Source: Ceratopteris richardii
Taxonomy: Eukaryota > Streptophyta > Polypodiopsida > Polypodiales > Pteridaceae
Length of the DNA stretch: 64,000 nucleotides
Assembly (NCBI GenBank): GCA_020310875.1
Contig: CM035439.1
Span: 141,489,139-141,553,138 of the forward strand
Direction of reading: 5' to 3'
In this document: in pieces, positions 34,530 through 45,691 of the stretch
Layout: each line of letters opens with the position of its first letter
How positions within the stretch are numbered: the first letter of the stretch is position 1
Position numbers and translations under genes: made by a program
Notes under the pieces: generated by a model
Told to the model about the DNA's origin: nothing
The model's input: only the letters and a program-made list of their open reading frames with translations
Database searches by the model: none

Positions 34530-35190
34530 TGAGAGAAAGAAAAGCAGCAGATATATGTTTTGACATGACTACTTGCTACCTCACATTAGAGGTCTTGAAA
34601 GTGCAAGTGATATATGGCATGCTTTGGAGGAGCATTTCCAAAACACCACAAAGTCAAGGAAGGCATCTTGTGGGTAGAGTTTACCACATTCAAGAAGAAG
34701 GCCTCTCAATCCATTTCAGATTATGTAACAAGGATGAAAGACATTGCAGATGCATTAGGAGCAGGTGATGAAGATATTGAGGAGGATAAATTGGTAAGGC
34801 AAATCCTCACAGGTTTGAGAGGTGATGACAAATGGAAGCCATTCATTTTGTCTATTGAATTATCACTAGATCATTTTACTCCTAACTTAAATTAGTTGCC
34901 AGGACACGTGCTAACCTTTGAGCAGGATGTCAAAGGTGAAGGTGATAAAAGTGCAGGTCAAGCAATGTATTCAAAGGATAAGAAGAAGAATAGCAAAGGA
35001 AAGCAAGAAGGAAATGAAGATGAAGGTACAACTAGCCAAGCTAACTTGCTAAGAGGAAGAGGAGGTGGGAAAGGTAGAGGAAGAGGCAGAAGTAATAAAG
35101 ATGGAGTCAAAGCTTGCTAGATTTGTGGTAAGACAAATCACTTAGCTCATGATTGTTGGCATAATACTCAGAATAATGGTGGATATAATC
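34530..35190 (+). pseudogene. Copia gag remnant of D
   Basis: After a shift near 34660 the frame reads GILWVEFTTFKKKASQSISDYVTRMKDIADALG and EDKLVRQILTGLRGDDKWKPF, matching the gag core of copia B. 34896-35120 is a Lys-rich then Arg/Gly-rich region. A TAG at 35118-35120 sits inside the zinc knuckle, which otherwise reads as CX2CX4HX4C (C, ICGKTNHLAHDC). The Gly/Arg-rich region beyond the knuckle continues to about 35330. Confidence 0.85.
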
Positions 35191-35354
35191 AGAACTTCAA
35201 TTCAAGAGGAAGAGGTGGCAGAAATCAAAGAGGTAATTTCATAGGTAGAGGTAGTAGAGGCTATTATGGAAGAAATGCAGGTAGAGGATTCCAAAGCCAA
35301 CAATACAACAATACCTACTACAATTATGCTTCAGATCAGAAGGAGGATTCAACA

Positions 35355-37293
35355 TTGATAATGAATGCAACTTGTGAAAGGCAAAGTGAAGACCAAAGAG
35401 TCTTCTACATCGACTTAGGGTGTAGCAATCACCTGAGTGGCAACATAGCATTGATGACTGATTTGGAGAATAAGGTAACTAATCATGTAGTTCAAATAGG
35501 TGACAATACAAAGCACAATGTGAAGTCAATTGGATAAGTGAAGGCCAAGGATGGAAAGTACTCTTTTGAGTAAGGTTTTGTATGTTCCTACAATCCCAAA
35601 GAATCTGATAAGTGTAGGACAAATTGTTGAAAAAGGTTATGAAGTTAGGTTCACTAACGAAGGAGTTTTTGTGGAAGACCCTAGCAATGGGTATTAACAA
35701 ATTGTTTCAGGGAAGAAAGAAGGAAGATTGTTCACATTGAAGATTCAAGGTAACATTGGTCATGCCTTGTTCACCTATGGAGGACATAAGATCTTTGAGT
35801 TAGATCTTTGGCACAAAAGGCTTGGACATTTCAATGAAAGAGGTATTAAAGATATGGTTAAAAATTGTTCAGTGCTTGGATTGCCTAATATTGCAGGACA
35901 ACATATGACATACAGATGTGAGGCATGTCAATTAGGTAAGGCTCATAAGCAACCTTATTCCAAGCATGGTTTTATGTATTCAAAGAAGCTTGAACTGGTA
36001 CACACAGATGTGTGGGGACCATCAAAGGATTTCAGTATCAATGGTTCAAGGTATTATGTGATTTATGTTGATGATGCTACCAGATGGATCACTATCTATG
36101 TGATCAAAGATAAGTCAGAGGTATTCAATACATTCAAACATTATCATGTGTATGCAGAGAGAATTATAGGTCAAAAGTTGAAGAGATTCAGGTCAGATGG
36201 AGGGGGAGAGTACTTCTCTAATGAGATCAATGATTACTTGTGGAATGCAAGTATAAAAAGGGAAATTACTTGCAGGTACTCTCCTCAACAAAATGGTGTA
36301 GCAGAAAGGAGGAATAGAACTCTTGTTGAGTTTGCAAGATCCATGATGAAGGAGAAAAATTGCCCAAATTATTTGTGGGCTGAGGCTGTAAATACAGCCA
36401 CATATTTGGTCAATAGATTACCATGTAAAGTTTTGCAGGGTATGACACCATATGAGGCATGGTGGGGTAAGAGACCTACTCTAGATCATTGCAAAGTATT
36501 TGGATGTTTGGCATATGCATATGTGCCATCTCAATTAAGGCATAAATTGGAACCTAAAGCTGAAAAGTATGTTTTCATTGGATATGATGATAAGCAGATG
36601 GGATATAGGTTGTGGAGTCCATCCACAAAACGATTCCTTGTAACAAAGGATGTTACATTTGATGAGCAAGGTACTTGGTATGCATGAAAAAACAATATTT
36701 ATGCAGGTGATGAAGAAGTTGTGAATCAAAAGAAAGGTAAATCAAAGGTTTAGATATTTGATGAAGAGGAGAACAATGAAGTACAGGTTGAAGTTGAAGA
36801 AGTGCCAAGTTTTGATCCAGAGTGTGACGAACCAGAAACCTCAAGAAGTGGAGAACTCAGAAGGTCATCAAGACACAAATGGCAACCTACAAGGTATAGC
36901 TATGAAACTTCTTTTTTGGCTGCCAAAGATTATGCTTATATGATAAATGTAGATGAAGAACCTTCTACATATGAAGAGGCAAAAGGTAAGGAAAATTGGG
37001 AGAAAGCTATGCAAGAAGAGTATGATGCATTGACGGAGAATCAGACATGGGATTTGGTTCCCAAACCAAATAGTTAGAAGATTATTGGATGAAAATGGGT
37101 CTACAAGACAAAGAGGTTTGCAGATGGAAGTGTGTCTAGGTATAAAGCTAGACTTGTTGTGAAAGGGTTTGCTCAGACATATGGTATAGATTATGATGAG
37201 ACTTATAGTCCTGTGGCAAAAACGACAACTATCAGGACACTCATAGCCATTTTTGCATGTAAAGGTTGGAAATTATGTCAATTAGATGTGAAG
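35355..37293 (+). pseudogene. Copia pol of D, first part (protease, integrase, RT start)
   Basis: The protease site at about 35412 reads IDLGCSNH where B has IDSGCSNH, a Ser-to-Leu change beside the catalytic Asp. A frameshift near 35560 leads to 35728-36687, open for 319 codons. That frame has the zinc region (LWHKRLGHFNERG, YRCEACQLGKAH) and the complete integrase triad in HTDVWGP, RSDGGGEYF and NGVAERRN. Stops at 36685 and 36751 follow. RT begins near 36990 (WEKAMQEEYDALTENQTWDLV) and reaches the motif QLDVK at 37293, where copia B is inserted. The reading frame continues at 43773. Confidence 0.92.
37289..37293 (+). repeat. Target duplication of copia B, left copy
   Basis: TGAAG, repeated at 43768-43772 after the right LTR. 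Confidence 0.95.
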
Positions 37294-38384
37294 TGTTGGT
37301 GCACATCAAGCCTTCACACATTGGCTTGGACTCATGGAAGATTAGCTTGGACAAAGTTTTATCAAGGCTTCACTTGAAGCAAGGATCATATGAACATATG
37401 CTTAGATGTTCTTACCTTTTACTCCTTTGTAAAAGTCTATATGACTTGGCATTTATTTGTAATCACTTGAGTCACTTACCTACTTCATTAGTCGTGGAAA
37501 AAAGGAATGATTTAGTGGAGAGAATATCTCCCTACTTTTAGTAGAGATATTCTTGGGAGCCTAAGTTTGAATTTGAAATTCAAATTAGTCTTCAACTCCT
37601 ATAAAATCTACAAGCAAAAAATCGCGGTTGTCCATTATCAATCCCGAGGCTATTCTGTACCATTCTTGAGTGTGTAAGGCCTACTCCATAGCCTACACCT
37701 CTGAGTACCATTGTGCTATGTTTATCAAGCCAATGGGGATGTACATCCATATGATATAATATATACACTTACATTCATTATCTCTGTTTTGTCTGAGTGT
37801 CCTACTTCAAGTCTGTCAACTTCCAAGGAGCATTTATCAGTGGTCACTGAACCAAATCAAGAGATCTATAGCTCATTGGAACCAGCTTAAGGTCTTCTAC
37901 AAGCATACAAAATCTCAGAAGATTTCATTCAGCCATTTGGGAGAAATCCGCTTCGAAGTGCACACTGGTCTGTGTCTGCAGAGTTCCTAAAAAGTCGGGG
38001 GTAATCAGAATTTTGCTAAACTTATTTCTCAGTGTATGGTTTATCAATTTAAGTGATTCCACTTGTGATTGGTAGCTTATTAAGATACTTTAATACTCCC
38101 AAAAGGAATTGTTTCAATTTCAAGTGTGCTGGTCACACTGAGCATAACACTGAGCAGGTGTCATTACATAAATAGTAAGTTTTTGGATTTGTGAAGGAAC
38201 CAAGTTATCTGTTTTGGTTTGATCATTTCACAAAGCATTTGCAAAGTACATATATGGTTTTTTGGTATCATTTGAAAGCTCAAGGAGTCTACTAAGTATT
38301 TCTGGAGTCAAAGGAGGGCAGGTGTGAAGCAGGTTTTGCAGCATCAACTCATTTCTTGAGTGCATCCAACCATCACTCCCAACA
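37294..38384 (+). repeat. 5' LTR of B (1091 bp)
   Basis: TGTTGGTGCACATC to CTCCCAACA. Inside: an inverted repeat with 10-nt arms (AGAATATCTC at 37521-37530, GAGATATTCT at 37544-37553), a perfect 9-1-9 palindrome at 37566-37584, and a TATA box CCTATAAAAT at 37598-37607. Confidence 0.97.
37598..37607 (+). promoter_or_regulatory. TATA box of B 5' LTR
   Basis: CCTATAAAAT, 14 bp after the palindrome, conserved in the 3' LTR at 42981-42990. Confidence 0.7.
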
Positions 38385-38385
38385 G

Positions 38386-38397
38386 TGGTATCAGAGC
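38386..38397 (+). promoter_or_regulatory. Primer binding site of B
   Basis: TGGTATCAGAGC, one base after the LTR; initiator tRNA-Met type. Confidence 0.95.
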
Positions 38398-38410
38398 AAA
38401 GAAGGTAAAC

Positions 38411-41400
38411 ATGGGTGATGGTTTCCCTTCATTCATTGACAAATTGGACAGAAACAATTATCAGGCTTGGTCATTGAGAATGAAGACCTATCTACAAGGG
38501 AGAAGCTTATTTGGATACATATCAAGAGATGAGGAATTGCCCTCATTCAAGACCAGAGGACTACCCACAAAGGATGAACATGAAAGACTCAACCAATGGT
38601 GTGAAAAGGATGCTTTGGCAAGGTCTTACCTTTTAAACTCTATATCTGACTTTCTTTTACCTCATGTAAGGAATCGTAAGACTTCCCAAGAGACTTGGGA
38701 AACCTTGTCAAACTACTTTTCTTCCAACACAAGGGCTAGGAAGAATCAATTGTGGATTGAGTTCACAACCCTTAGGAAGCAGCCCAAGCAATCAGTCTCA
38801 GAGTATGTGACAAAGATCAAAGATGTGGCAGACCAATTAGCAAGCATTGGAGAGGAGATTGAAGAGGAGCAAATAGTCAGGCAAGTAACAAATGGACTCA
38901 AGGCAGATGATAAGTGGGAAAGTTTCACCACTGCAATGGACCTCTATATGGACATGCATACCCCAGATCTCACAACACTTATGGGCCAACTATTCACACA
39001 TGAAGCAAAGTTTACAAAGGCTGGAGATCAATCAAAAGGTAACAACCCCTCTGCTCTCTATACTGATAAGAAAGTTAAAGATAAAGGTAAAGGGAAGAAA
39101 CAGGATGAAGAAGGCTCTACCTCCCAAGCTAATTATGCAGGAAGAGGTAGATCATCTAGAGGAAGAGGCAGAGGAGGTAAGTCAGGTAGGGGGAGACCCT
39201 ACAACTCATCACCATGCAACATTTGTGGATTGTCTAATCATACCACAGATGAATGCTACAAGAACTACAAAAATCAGAGAGGAAGAGGCTACTCAAGAGG
39301 TGGATACTCTCAAGGGAGAGGCAGATTCAATCAACACCAAAGCTACAATGGATACAACAATCAATACAACAACAATTACAACAACAACCACAATGGTAAT
39401 TACCAAGGTGGATTCAGAAATAGAAGAGACTACAACAATTACACAGAGGAGCAAGATGACTCCCTATTGATCATGAATATGACCTCCAAGACAGGTACAA
39501 ATGATGATCACTTATTTTACATTGATTCAGGATGTTCTAACCATGTAGCTGGCAATGTGGCATTACTTTCTGATTTGGAAGAGCCCAAGGGCAAACATCA
39601 GGTACAAACAGGTGATGATACTAAACATTCTGTTGTTAAGATTGGAAATGTGAAGACATGTGATGGTAACCAGAACCTATTGAGCAGGGTACTCTATGTA
39701 CCAACCATCACTAAGAATCTAATGAGTGTTGGCCAGATTGTGGAGAAAGGTTTGCAGGTCAGATTCACACAACATGGAGCATATGTGGAGGACCCAAGAC
39801 ATGGATTCAGAAGGATAGCCAAAGGGGAGAAATCAGGTAGATTATTTACATTTGAGCTAGAAGATACCAAGAACATTGCTTTGTATAATTACAAGGATCA
39901 GACACTTTCAGAATTAGAAATATGGCACAAGAGATTAGGGCACATAGGTGAAAGAACCCTAAAGCAAATGTGCAGGGATCAATGTGTGCTTGGGATACCT
40001 AATGTGTCCAAGCAACACATGATTTACAAGTGTGGATCATGTCAATTTGGTAAGTCTCACAGGTTACCCTATTCAAGGAAAGGTTTCATGCATGAAGACT
40101 ACCTAGATTTGGTACACACAGATGTTTGGGGACCTAGCAAGGATCCTTCTATTTCAGGTTCAAGGTATTATGTGTCCTTCATTGATGATTATAGCAGGTG
40201 GACCATTTTATACTTTATGAAGCATAAAGATGAAGTGTTTAATTGTTTCAAGAGGTATCTTGCACTTGTTGAAAATCAAACAGGAAGAAGCTTGAAGAGG
40301 CTAAGGTCAGATGGTGGAGGAGAGTACTTCTCCAATGAGTTTGAAGATTTCTTGCAGGAAAGAGGCATCAAAAGGGAGATTACTACAAGGTACTCACCTG
40401 AACAAAATGGGGTAGCTGAAAGAAGGAATAGACTCATTGTAGAGACAGCTAGGTCTATGCTAAATGAAAAGAAATTGCCAAATTATCTTTGGGCAGAGAG
40501 TGTATCTACTGCCACATATTTAATTAACAGGTTGCCATCAAAGACACTTGATGGAATGACACCCTATGAGGCTTGGCATGGTAAGAGACCATCTCTGGAT
40601 CATTGCAAAATCTTTGGTTGTGTTGCATATGTGTATATTCCCTCACAGGTAAGGGGAAAGCTAGATCCCAAGGCTGAAAAATGTATCTTCATTGGTTATG
40701 ATTTGAATCAGAAGGGATACAGATTCTACAACCCCTCAAACAAAGGCTTCAAGGTAACAGAGATGTCATCTTTGATGAGAATGATTCATGGTATGAAAAT
40801 GAATGCAGGAAGGTTAGTCTACCTTATGACATGGAAGAAGACTTCCCCAAGCTTATCAAGCAAGAACCAATTCAGAAAGAAGACACAAGCTCAGATGATG
40901 AAGACACCATCAACATTGAAGAGTTCAAGGCTTGGAAATCCAAAGGGAAAATGAAGATGAAGAAGCTAGAGGATATACCAGAATCCTCAACTCAAGCTAT
41001 GAGGAGATCTCAGAGAGAAAGTAAGAAACCTATTAGGTATGGGTATGATACTTCCCTTGTAACCAAGCATTCTGTATATCTTGCAAAGGATCTCTTGAAT
41101 GAAGAACCAGGTACATATGAAGAAGCAATTACCAAACCAGAATGGAGAGAAGCCATGGATGAAGAGATGGAAGCTCTTAAGGAAAGTGATACTTGGGACT
41201 TGGTACCCAAGAAGGACTCCATGAAGGTGATAGGATCTAGATGGATCTACAAACTAAAGAAGAATTCAGATGGAACAATAAACAGGTACAAAGCTAGGTT
41301 GGTAGCCAAGGGTTTTGCACAAACCCAAGGCATTGATTATGAGGAGACATTTTCTCCTGTGGCCAAGATGCCAACTATCAAAATATTGGTGAGTGTAGCT

Positions 41401-42635
41401 GCATCCAAGAATTGGAATATGTACCAATTAGATGTCAAGAATGCTTTCTTGAATGGATGGATATCTGAAGAAGTCTACATGTCACAACCACCTGGCTATG
41501 AAGATCCAAAAAGGTACATTATGTTTGTAAATTGAAGAAGGCTTTGTATGGTTTAAAGCAGGCACCTAGAGCATGGAATTACAGGTTGACAACCTATCTC
41601 CTAGACCAAGGATTTGTGATGAGTAAAGCAGACACTTCTCTATTCATAAAGAGAAGTAGTACAGAGGTAATCTACTTATGTGTTTATGTTGATGACATCA
41701 TCATTACAGGTAATGATGTCAATGGGATTAGACACATCAAAGGACAGATGATGAAAGAATTCAAGATTAGTGCTCTTGGATTATTGAAGTACTTCTTAGG
41801 TCTTGAGTTAGTCTACACCAACTCAGGTATATATATCACTCAAAAGAAGTATGTGCAGGATATGGTCAAGAAGTTTGGCTTGCAGGATGCTAAGGTATCT
41901 ACTACTCCAATGGAGGTCAACCTAAAGCTAAGTGCTCATGAAGGAGAAGAAGTCAAAGACATCACAGGGTATCAAAGTATGGTAGGTAGTTTGAACTATG
42001 CTACTTTGACAAGAATTGACATAGCATATGGAGTTAGTGTGCTTAGTCAATTCATGCACAAACCAAGGGTACCTCACCTAGAGGCAGCAAAGAAGATCTT
42101 GAAGTATCTGAAGGGAACTCAAAGTCATGGGTTATATTTTCCTTATACATCAGATATTGACATCAAAGTATACTCAGATGCAGATTGGGCAGGATGCAAG
42201 GATGATAGGAGAAGCACCTCAGGATACATTTGTCTTGCAGGAGATAAGCCTATTTCTTGGTCAGCCAAGAAGCAACCTACAGTGGCATTGTCATCCACTG
42301 AAGCAGAGTATAGAGGGCTTGCCAATGCCACTCAAGAAGCTATCTGGTTGAAGCTTCTATATATAGAGTTAGGCCTATATACAAGGCCACCAATTATTTT
42401 TGGAGACAACACTAGCTCTCTTCACCTTGTAGCTAATCCAATTTATCATGCCAGAACCAAACACATAGAGGTTCATTACCACTATGTGAGAGAGAAGTTA
42501 CTTAGTAAAGAGATTCAATTGACATATGTGTCTACTAATATGCAATGTGCAGATTTACTTACAAAGGCATTGGATGGAAACAAGTTATGCAGATTCAAAT
42601 CTATGATTGGATTGCAGGAAGTGATTGAAGAATGA
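38411..42635 (+). pseudogene. Copia B gag-pol polyprotein, two 1-nt frameshifts
   Basis: The ATG at 38411 is chosen because the frame upstream is still LTR and primer site. Residues: gag about 10-200; Arg/Gly-rich 241-262; zinc knuckle C269, C272, H277, C282; protease D372-S-G-C; pre-integrase H506, H511, C541, C544; integrase D571, D634, E670 with 35 residues between the last two. A base missing near 40755 ends this frame at 40954. The next frame, to 41535, carries the start of RT ([27 protein letters not shown]). A base missing from the A-run near 41510 ends it. 41532-42635 has LCVYVDDIII, SDADWAGCKDDRRSTSG, SSTEAEYRGLAN and HARTKHIEVHYHY. All catalytic residues I can see are kept. It would make particles, cDNA and integrate; these shifts likely block RT synthesis. 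Confidence 0.95.
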
Positions 42636-42662
42636 AGAAGAAGACTTAAGCCAAAGTGTTTG

Positions 42663-42676
42663 GCTTGAGGGGGAGC
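42663..42676 (+). promoter_or_regulatory. Polypurine tract of B
   Basis: GCTTGAGGGGGAGC directly before the 3' LTR. Confidence 0.93.
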
Positions 42677-43767
42677 TGTTGGTGCACATCAAGCCTTCAC
42701 ACATTGGCTTGGACTCATGGAAGATTAGCTTGGACAAAGTTTTATCAAGGCTTCACTTGAAGCAAGGATCATATGAACATATGCTTAGATGTTCTTACCT
42801 TTTACTCCTTTGTAAAAGTCTATATGACTTGGCATTTATTTGTAATCACTTGAGTCACTTACCTACTTCATTAGTCGTGGAAAAAAGGAATGATTTAGTG
42901 GAGAGAATATCTCCCTACTTTTAGTAGAGATATTCTTGGGAGCCTAAGTTTGAATTTGAATCTCAAATTAGTCTTCAACTCCTATAAAATCTACAAGCAA
43001 AAAATCGCAGTTGTCCATTATCAATCCCGAGGCTATTCTGTACCATTCTTGAGTGTGTAAGGCCTACTCCATAGCCTACACCTCTGAGTACCATTGTGCT
43101 ATGTTTATCAAGCCAATGGGAATGTACATCCATATGATATAATATATACACTTACATTCATTATCTCTGTTTTGTCTGAGTGTCCTACTTCAAGTCTGTC
43201 AACTTCCAAGGAGCATTTCGCAGTGCTCACTGAGCCAAATCAAGAGATCTATAGCTCATTGGAACCAGCTTAAGGTCTTCTACAAGCATACAAAATCTCA
43301 GAAGATTTCATTCAGCCATTTGGGAGAAATCCGCTTCGAAGTGCACACTGGTCTGTGTCTGCAGAGTTCCTAAAAAGTCGGGGGTAATCAGAATTTTGCT
43401 AAACTTATTTCTCAGTGTATGGTTTATCAATTTAAGTGATTCCACTTGTGATTGGTAGCTTATTAAGATACTTTAATACTCCCAAAAGGAATTGTTTTAA
43501 TTTCAAGTGTGCTGGTCACACTGAGCATAACACTGAGCAGGTGTCATTACATAAATAGTAAGTTTTTGGATTTGTGAAGGAACCAAGTTATCTGTTTTGG
43601 TTTGATCATTTCACAAAGCATTTGCAAAGTACATATATGGTTTTTTGGTATCATTTGAAAGCTCAAGGAGTCCACTAAGTATTTCTGGAGTCAAAGGAGG
43701 GCAGGTGTGAAGCAGGTTTTGCAGCATCAACTCATTTCTTGAGTGCATCCAACCATCACTCCCAACA
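42677..43767 (+). repeat. 3' LTR of B (1091 bp)
   Basis: Same length as the 5' LTR. Visible differences include GAATCTCAAA for GAAATTCAAA (in the palindrome) and a cluster of four near 43217-43232. Confidence 0.97.
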
Positions 43768-43772
43768 TGAAG

Positions 43773-44574
43773 AATGCTTTTTTAAATAGTTATATTTTAG
43801 ATGATGTTTTCATGGAGCAACCACAAGGATTCAGAAATGAAAGGTATCCAGATCATGTATGTAATGTCAAGAGAGCTTTGTATGGTTTGAAGCAGTCCCC
43901 AAGGGCATGGAATTATAGACTTGTGAAGTTCTTGAAAGAACTTGGTTTCCAAGTATCTAAAGCAGATAGTAGCTTGCTTGTTAGAGCAAGTGATGATAGG
44001 TTCATTTACATGTGCATATATGTTGATGATATAATTCTTATAGGTACAAATGAGAAAGGCATACAATGACTAAAGAATCAAATGGATAAAGAGTTCAAGA
44101 TTAGTGACTTGGGAGACTTGTCATATATCTTGGGCATGGAGATCTCATACACTCAACATGGAGTGTATGTAACTCAAGAAAGGTATTTGAAAAACTTGTT
44201 GATCAAGTTTAAAATGGATGATTGCAGGGTAGCACCTACTCCAATGGAAGTGAATCACAAATTGAGCAGATATGGAGGAGAAGAGTTCAAGGACATGAAG
44301 CTATATCAAAGTTTGGTTGGTAGTCTGATCTATGCTACATTAATTAGGCCTGATTTGTCATATGCAATTGGAGTATTGTCTCAATTCATGCATTGTCCTA
44401 GGAAAGAACATTGGGTTGCAGGACAAAGAGTGTTGAGGTACATTAAGGGTACACTCAAAGAAGGTTTCTATTATGGTTTTACATCAGATACAAACATCAA
44501 GATTTATAGTGATACAGATTGGGCAGGTAATCCGGATGATAGGAGATCAACTTATGGATACTTGTGTTATGTGA
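43773..44574 (+). pseudogene. Copia pol of D, second part (RT end, RNase H start)
   Basis: Continues from 37293: NAFLNSYILDDVFMEQPQGF, then ALYGLKQSPRAWNYRLVKFL, the catalytic CIYVDDIILIG box near 44020, a TGA at 44067, and FKISDLGDLSYILGMEI. RNase H opens with IYSDTDWAGNPDDRRST near 44503 and is cut at 44574, where LTR A sequence begins. The missing part includes the rest of RNase H and the 3' LTR. Confidence 0.92.
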
Positions 44575-45311
44575 CATCACTCAGATGTAAAGTTTTTCCA
44601 GAAATGAAGAAAAGTTGGGCCCGATATTTCTGAGAGTTCTCCTTCTGTGTTGTGTCTTTTGTGAAATGCTTTTGTAGAAGTCTAAGTCTATAGTTGATTG
44701 ACCTCTGTACAAATTTTCAGCTTCTAATTGTGATCAGGTTGAAAGAATTGAGTGTAGGAACATTTACATGTGTAAATGTAAAGAAGAGAAGTTGCATGAG
44801 GTGCAGAATTTGATGCTAATGTTTTGATCATTTCTCCTTCTACAGTGTAAAGTTTTGAGCAAGCAAGCACTCATTCTTTAAGTTGGAAGGTAAGCTACCT
44901 ATGGCTAAAAGCATTTGATTAAACAAGTTCTAATTTGGGAGAACCAAGCTTTAGAAGTTGCAGGTGTCAAAGTCGACTGTAAATAACTATAGTTTTAGAC
45001 ATAGGTGACTTATTAAGATCATTTCTCAAGGTCTACTAAGTCTTTGGGAATGATTTAACTTGCAGGAGGTGTGCAAACTATAGATGAAACCTTGTGCAAA
45101 GTTTTATAAAAAACTTTACACATTTGATAAGTCAATCTGTGAGTAATGTGCAGCAGACTTTTTGTGTAGTCACCTTCTTCACAGTTTGTTCAAGATTTTG
45201 GAAATTGAGTATTGATCCTCCAAATTGGTGAAGGTTTTAAGTTATTCTTGATATAGAGGTGCTCTAACTTCAAGGATAACTTGTTCTTTTGGAGATTAAT
45301 GCTCTCCATCG
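44575..45311 (+). repeat. Truncated family A LTR
   Basis: Matches positions 789 down to 53 of the LTR at the window start, in inverse orientation. The first 296 bp of the LTR are missing. No primer site follows at 45312, so it is either a 3' LTR or a recombinant. It abuts D RNase H without a target duplication. Confidence 0.88.
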
Positions 45312-45690
45312 CTGTTACGATAAGTGTCCATGAAAGGCCGAATGGCCACCAGATACTTTTGCACATGTTCTTTAATAAAACATAAAGTGGCTTGATCAGC
45401 CACTAATTGTAAATTTGATTGCATTTTTTGTAACAACTAAGAAATATGTATTCATGCTCTTTGTGTGTTGTGTGGTTTCTATATATTTTACATGCCCTAT
45501 GTAGAGTACTATGTATAGCATACGGAGCTTGATTGTAAGGGTATCATCATGAAGCTCTTGAGAAGGAGAATCCATCAGAGCATTTTGATGCAAAAGATTT
45601 TTAGTTTTTGTGCAAGGGAAGTGAGCACCTACCCGTCCACCCAAGGCTTTATCCAAGGTGGCAACCAAGGCATAGATCTTGGCATACCTT
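45312..45690 (-). other. Unrecognised segment with a 99-codon open frame
   Basis: Between LTR A and the gypsy RNase H. On the minus strand 45695-45396 is open for 99 codons and includes YAKIYALVATLDKALGG. I do not recognise it. It begins where the gypsy E- RNase H similarity stops, after YTTIE and a TGA. It could be the 3' region of gypsy E brought next to RNase H by a deletion, or unrelated DNA. The open length is short enough to occur by chance. Confidence 0.4.
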
Positions 45691-45691
45691 C

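Larger units (their letters stand above)
37294..43767 (+). mobile_element. Copia LTR retrotransposon B, young and near-intact
   Basis: A 6474-bp element with two 1091-bp LTRs, TSD TGAAG, tRNA-Met primer site, strong polypurine tract, and a gag-pol frame damaged only by two 1-nt shifts. I count about nine substitutions between the LTRs, near 0.8%, so it inserted after all other LTR elements here. It splits the RT of copia D at the codons for [10 protein letters not shown]. Sister family B' is at 18296-24678. Confidence 0.97.
29276..44574 (+). mobile_element. Copia LTR retrotransposon D, nested and 3'-truncated
   Basis: The 5' LTR begins TGTTGGAAA at 29276 and ends TTTCCAACA at 33360, a matched terminal inverted repeat, once the SINE and LINE between 29362 and 32163 are removed. 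Primer site, long leader, gag and pol follow. RT is split by copia B (37294-43767, TSD TGAAG). D resumes at 43773 and ends inside RNase H at 44574 against a partial family A LTR, so no 3' LTR is present. D itself sits inside the pre-integrase region of C2. Confidence 0.87.

Noticed and set aside
37266-37541. 91-99 codon frames in both B LTRs (also at 42625-42924)
   Set aside because: They lie in the LTR, start in different flanks and are shared only because the LTRs are identical.
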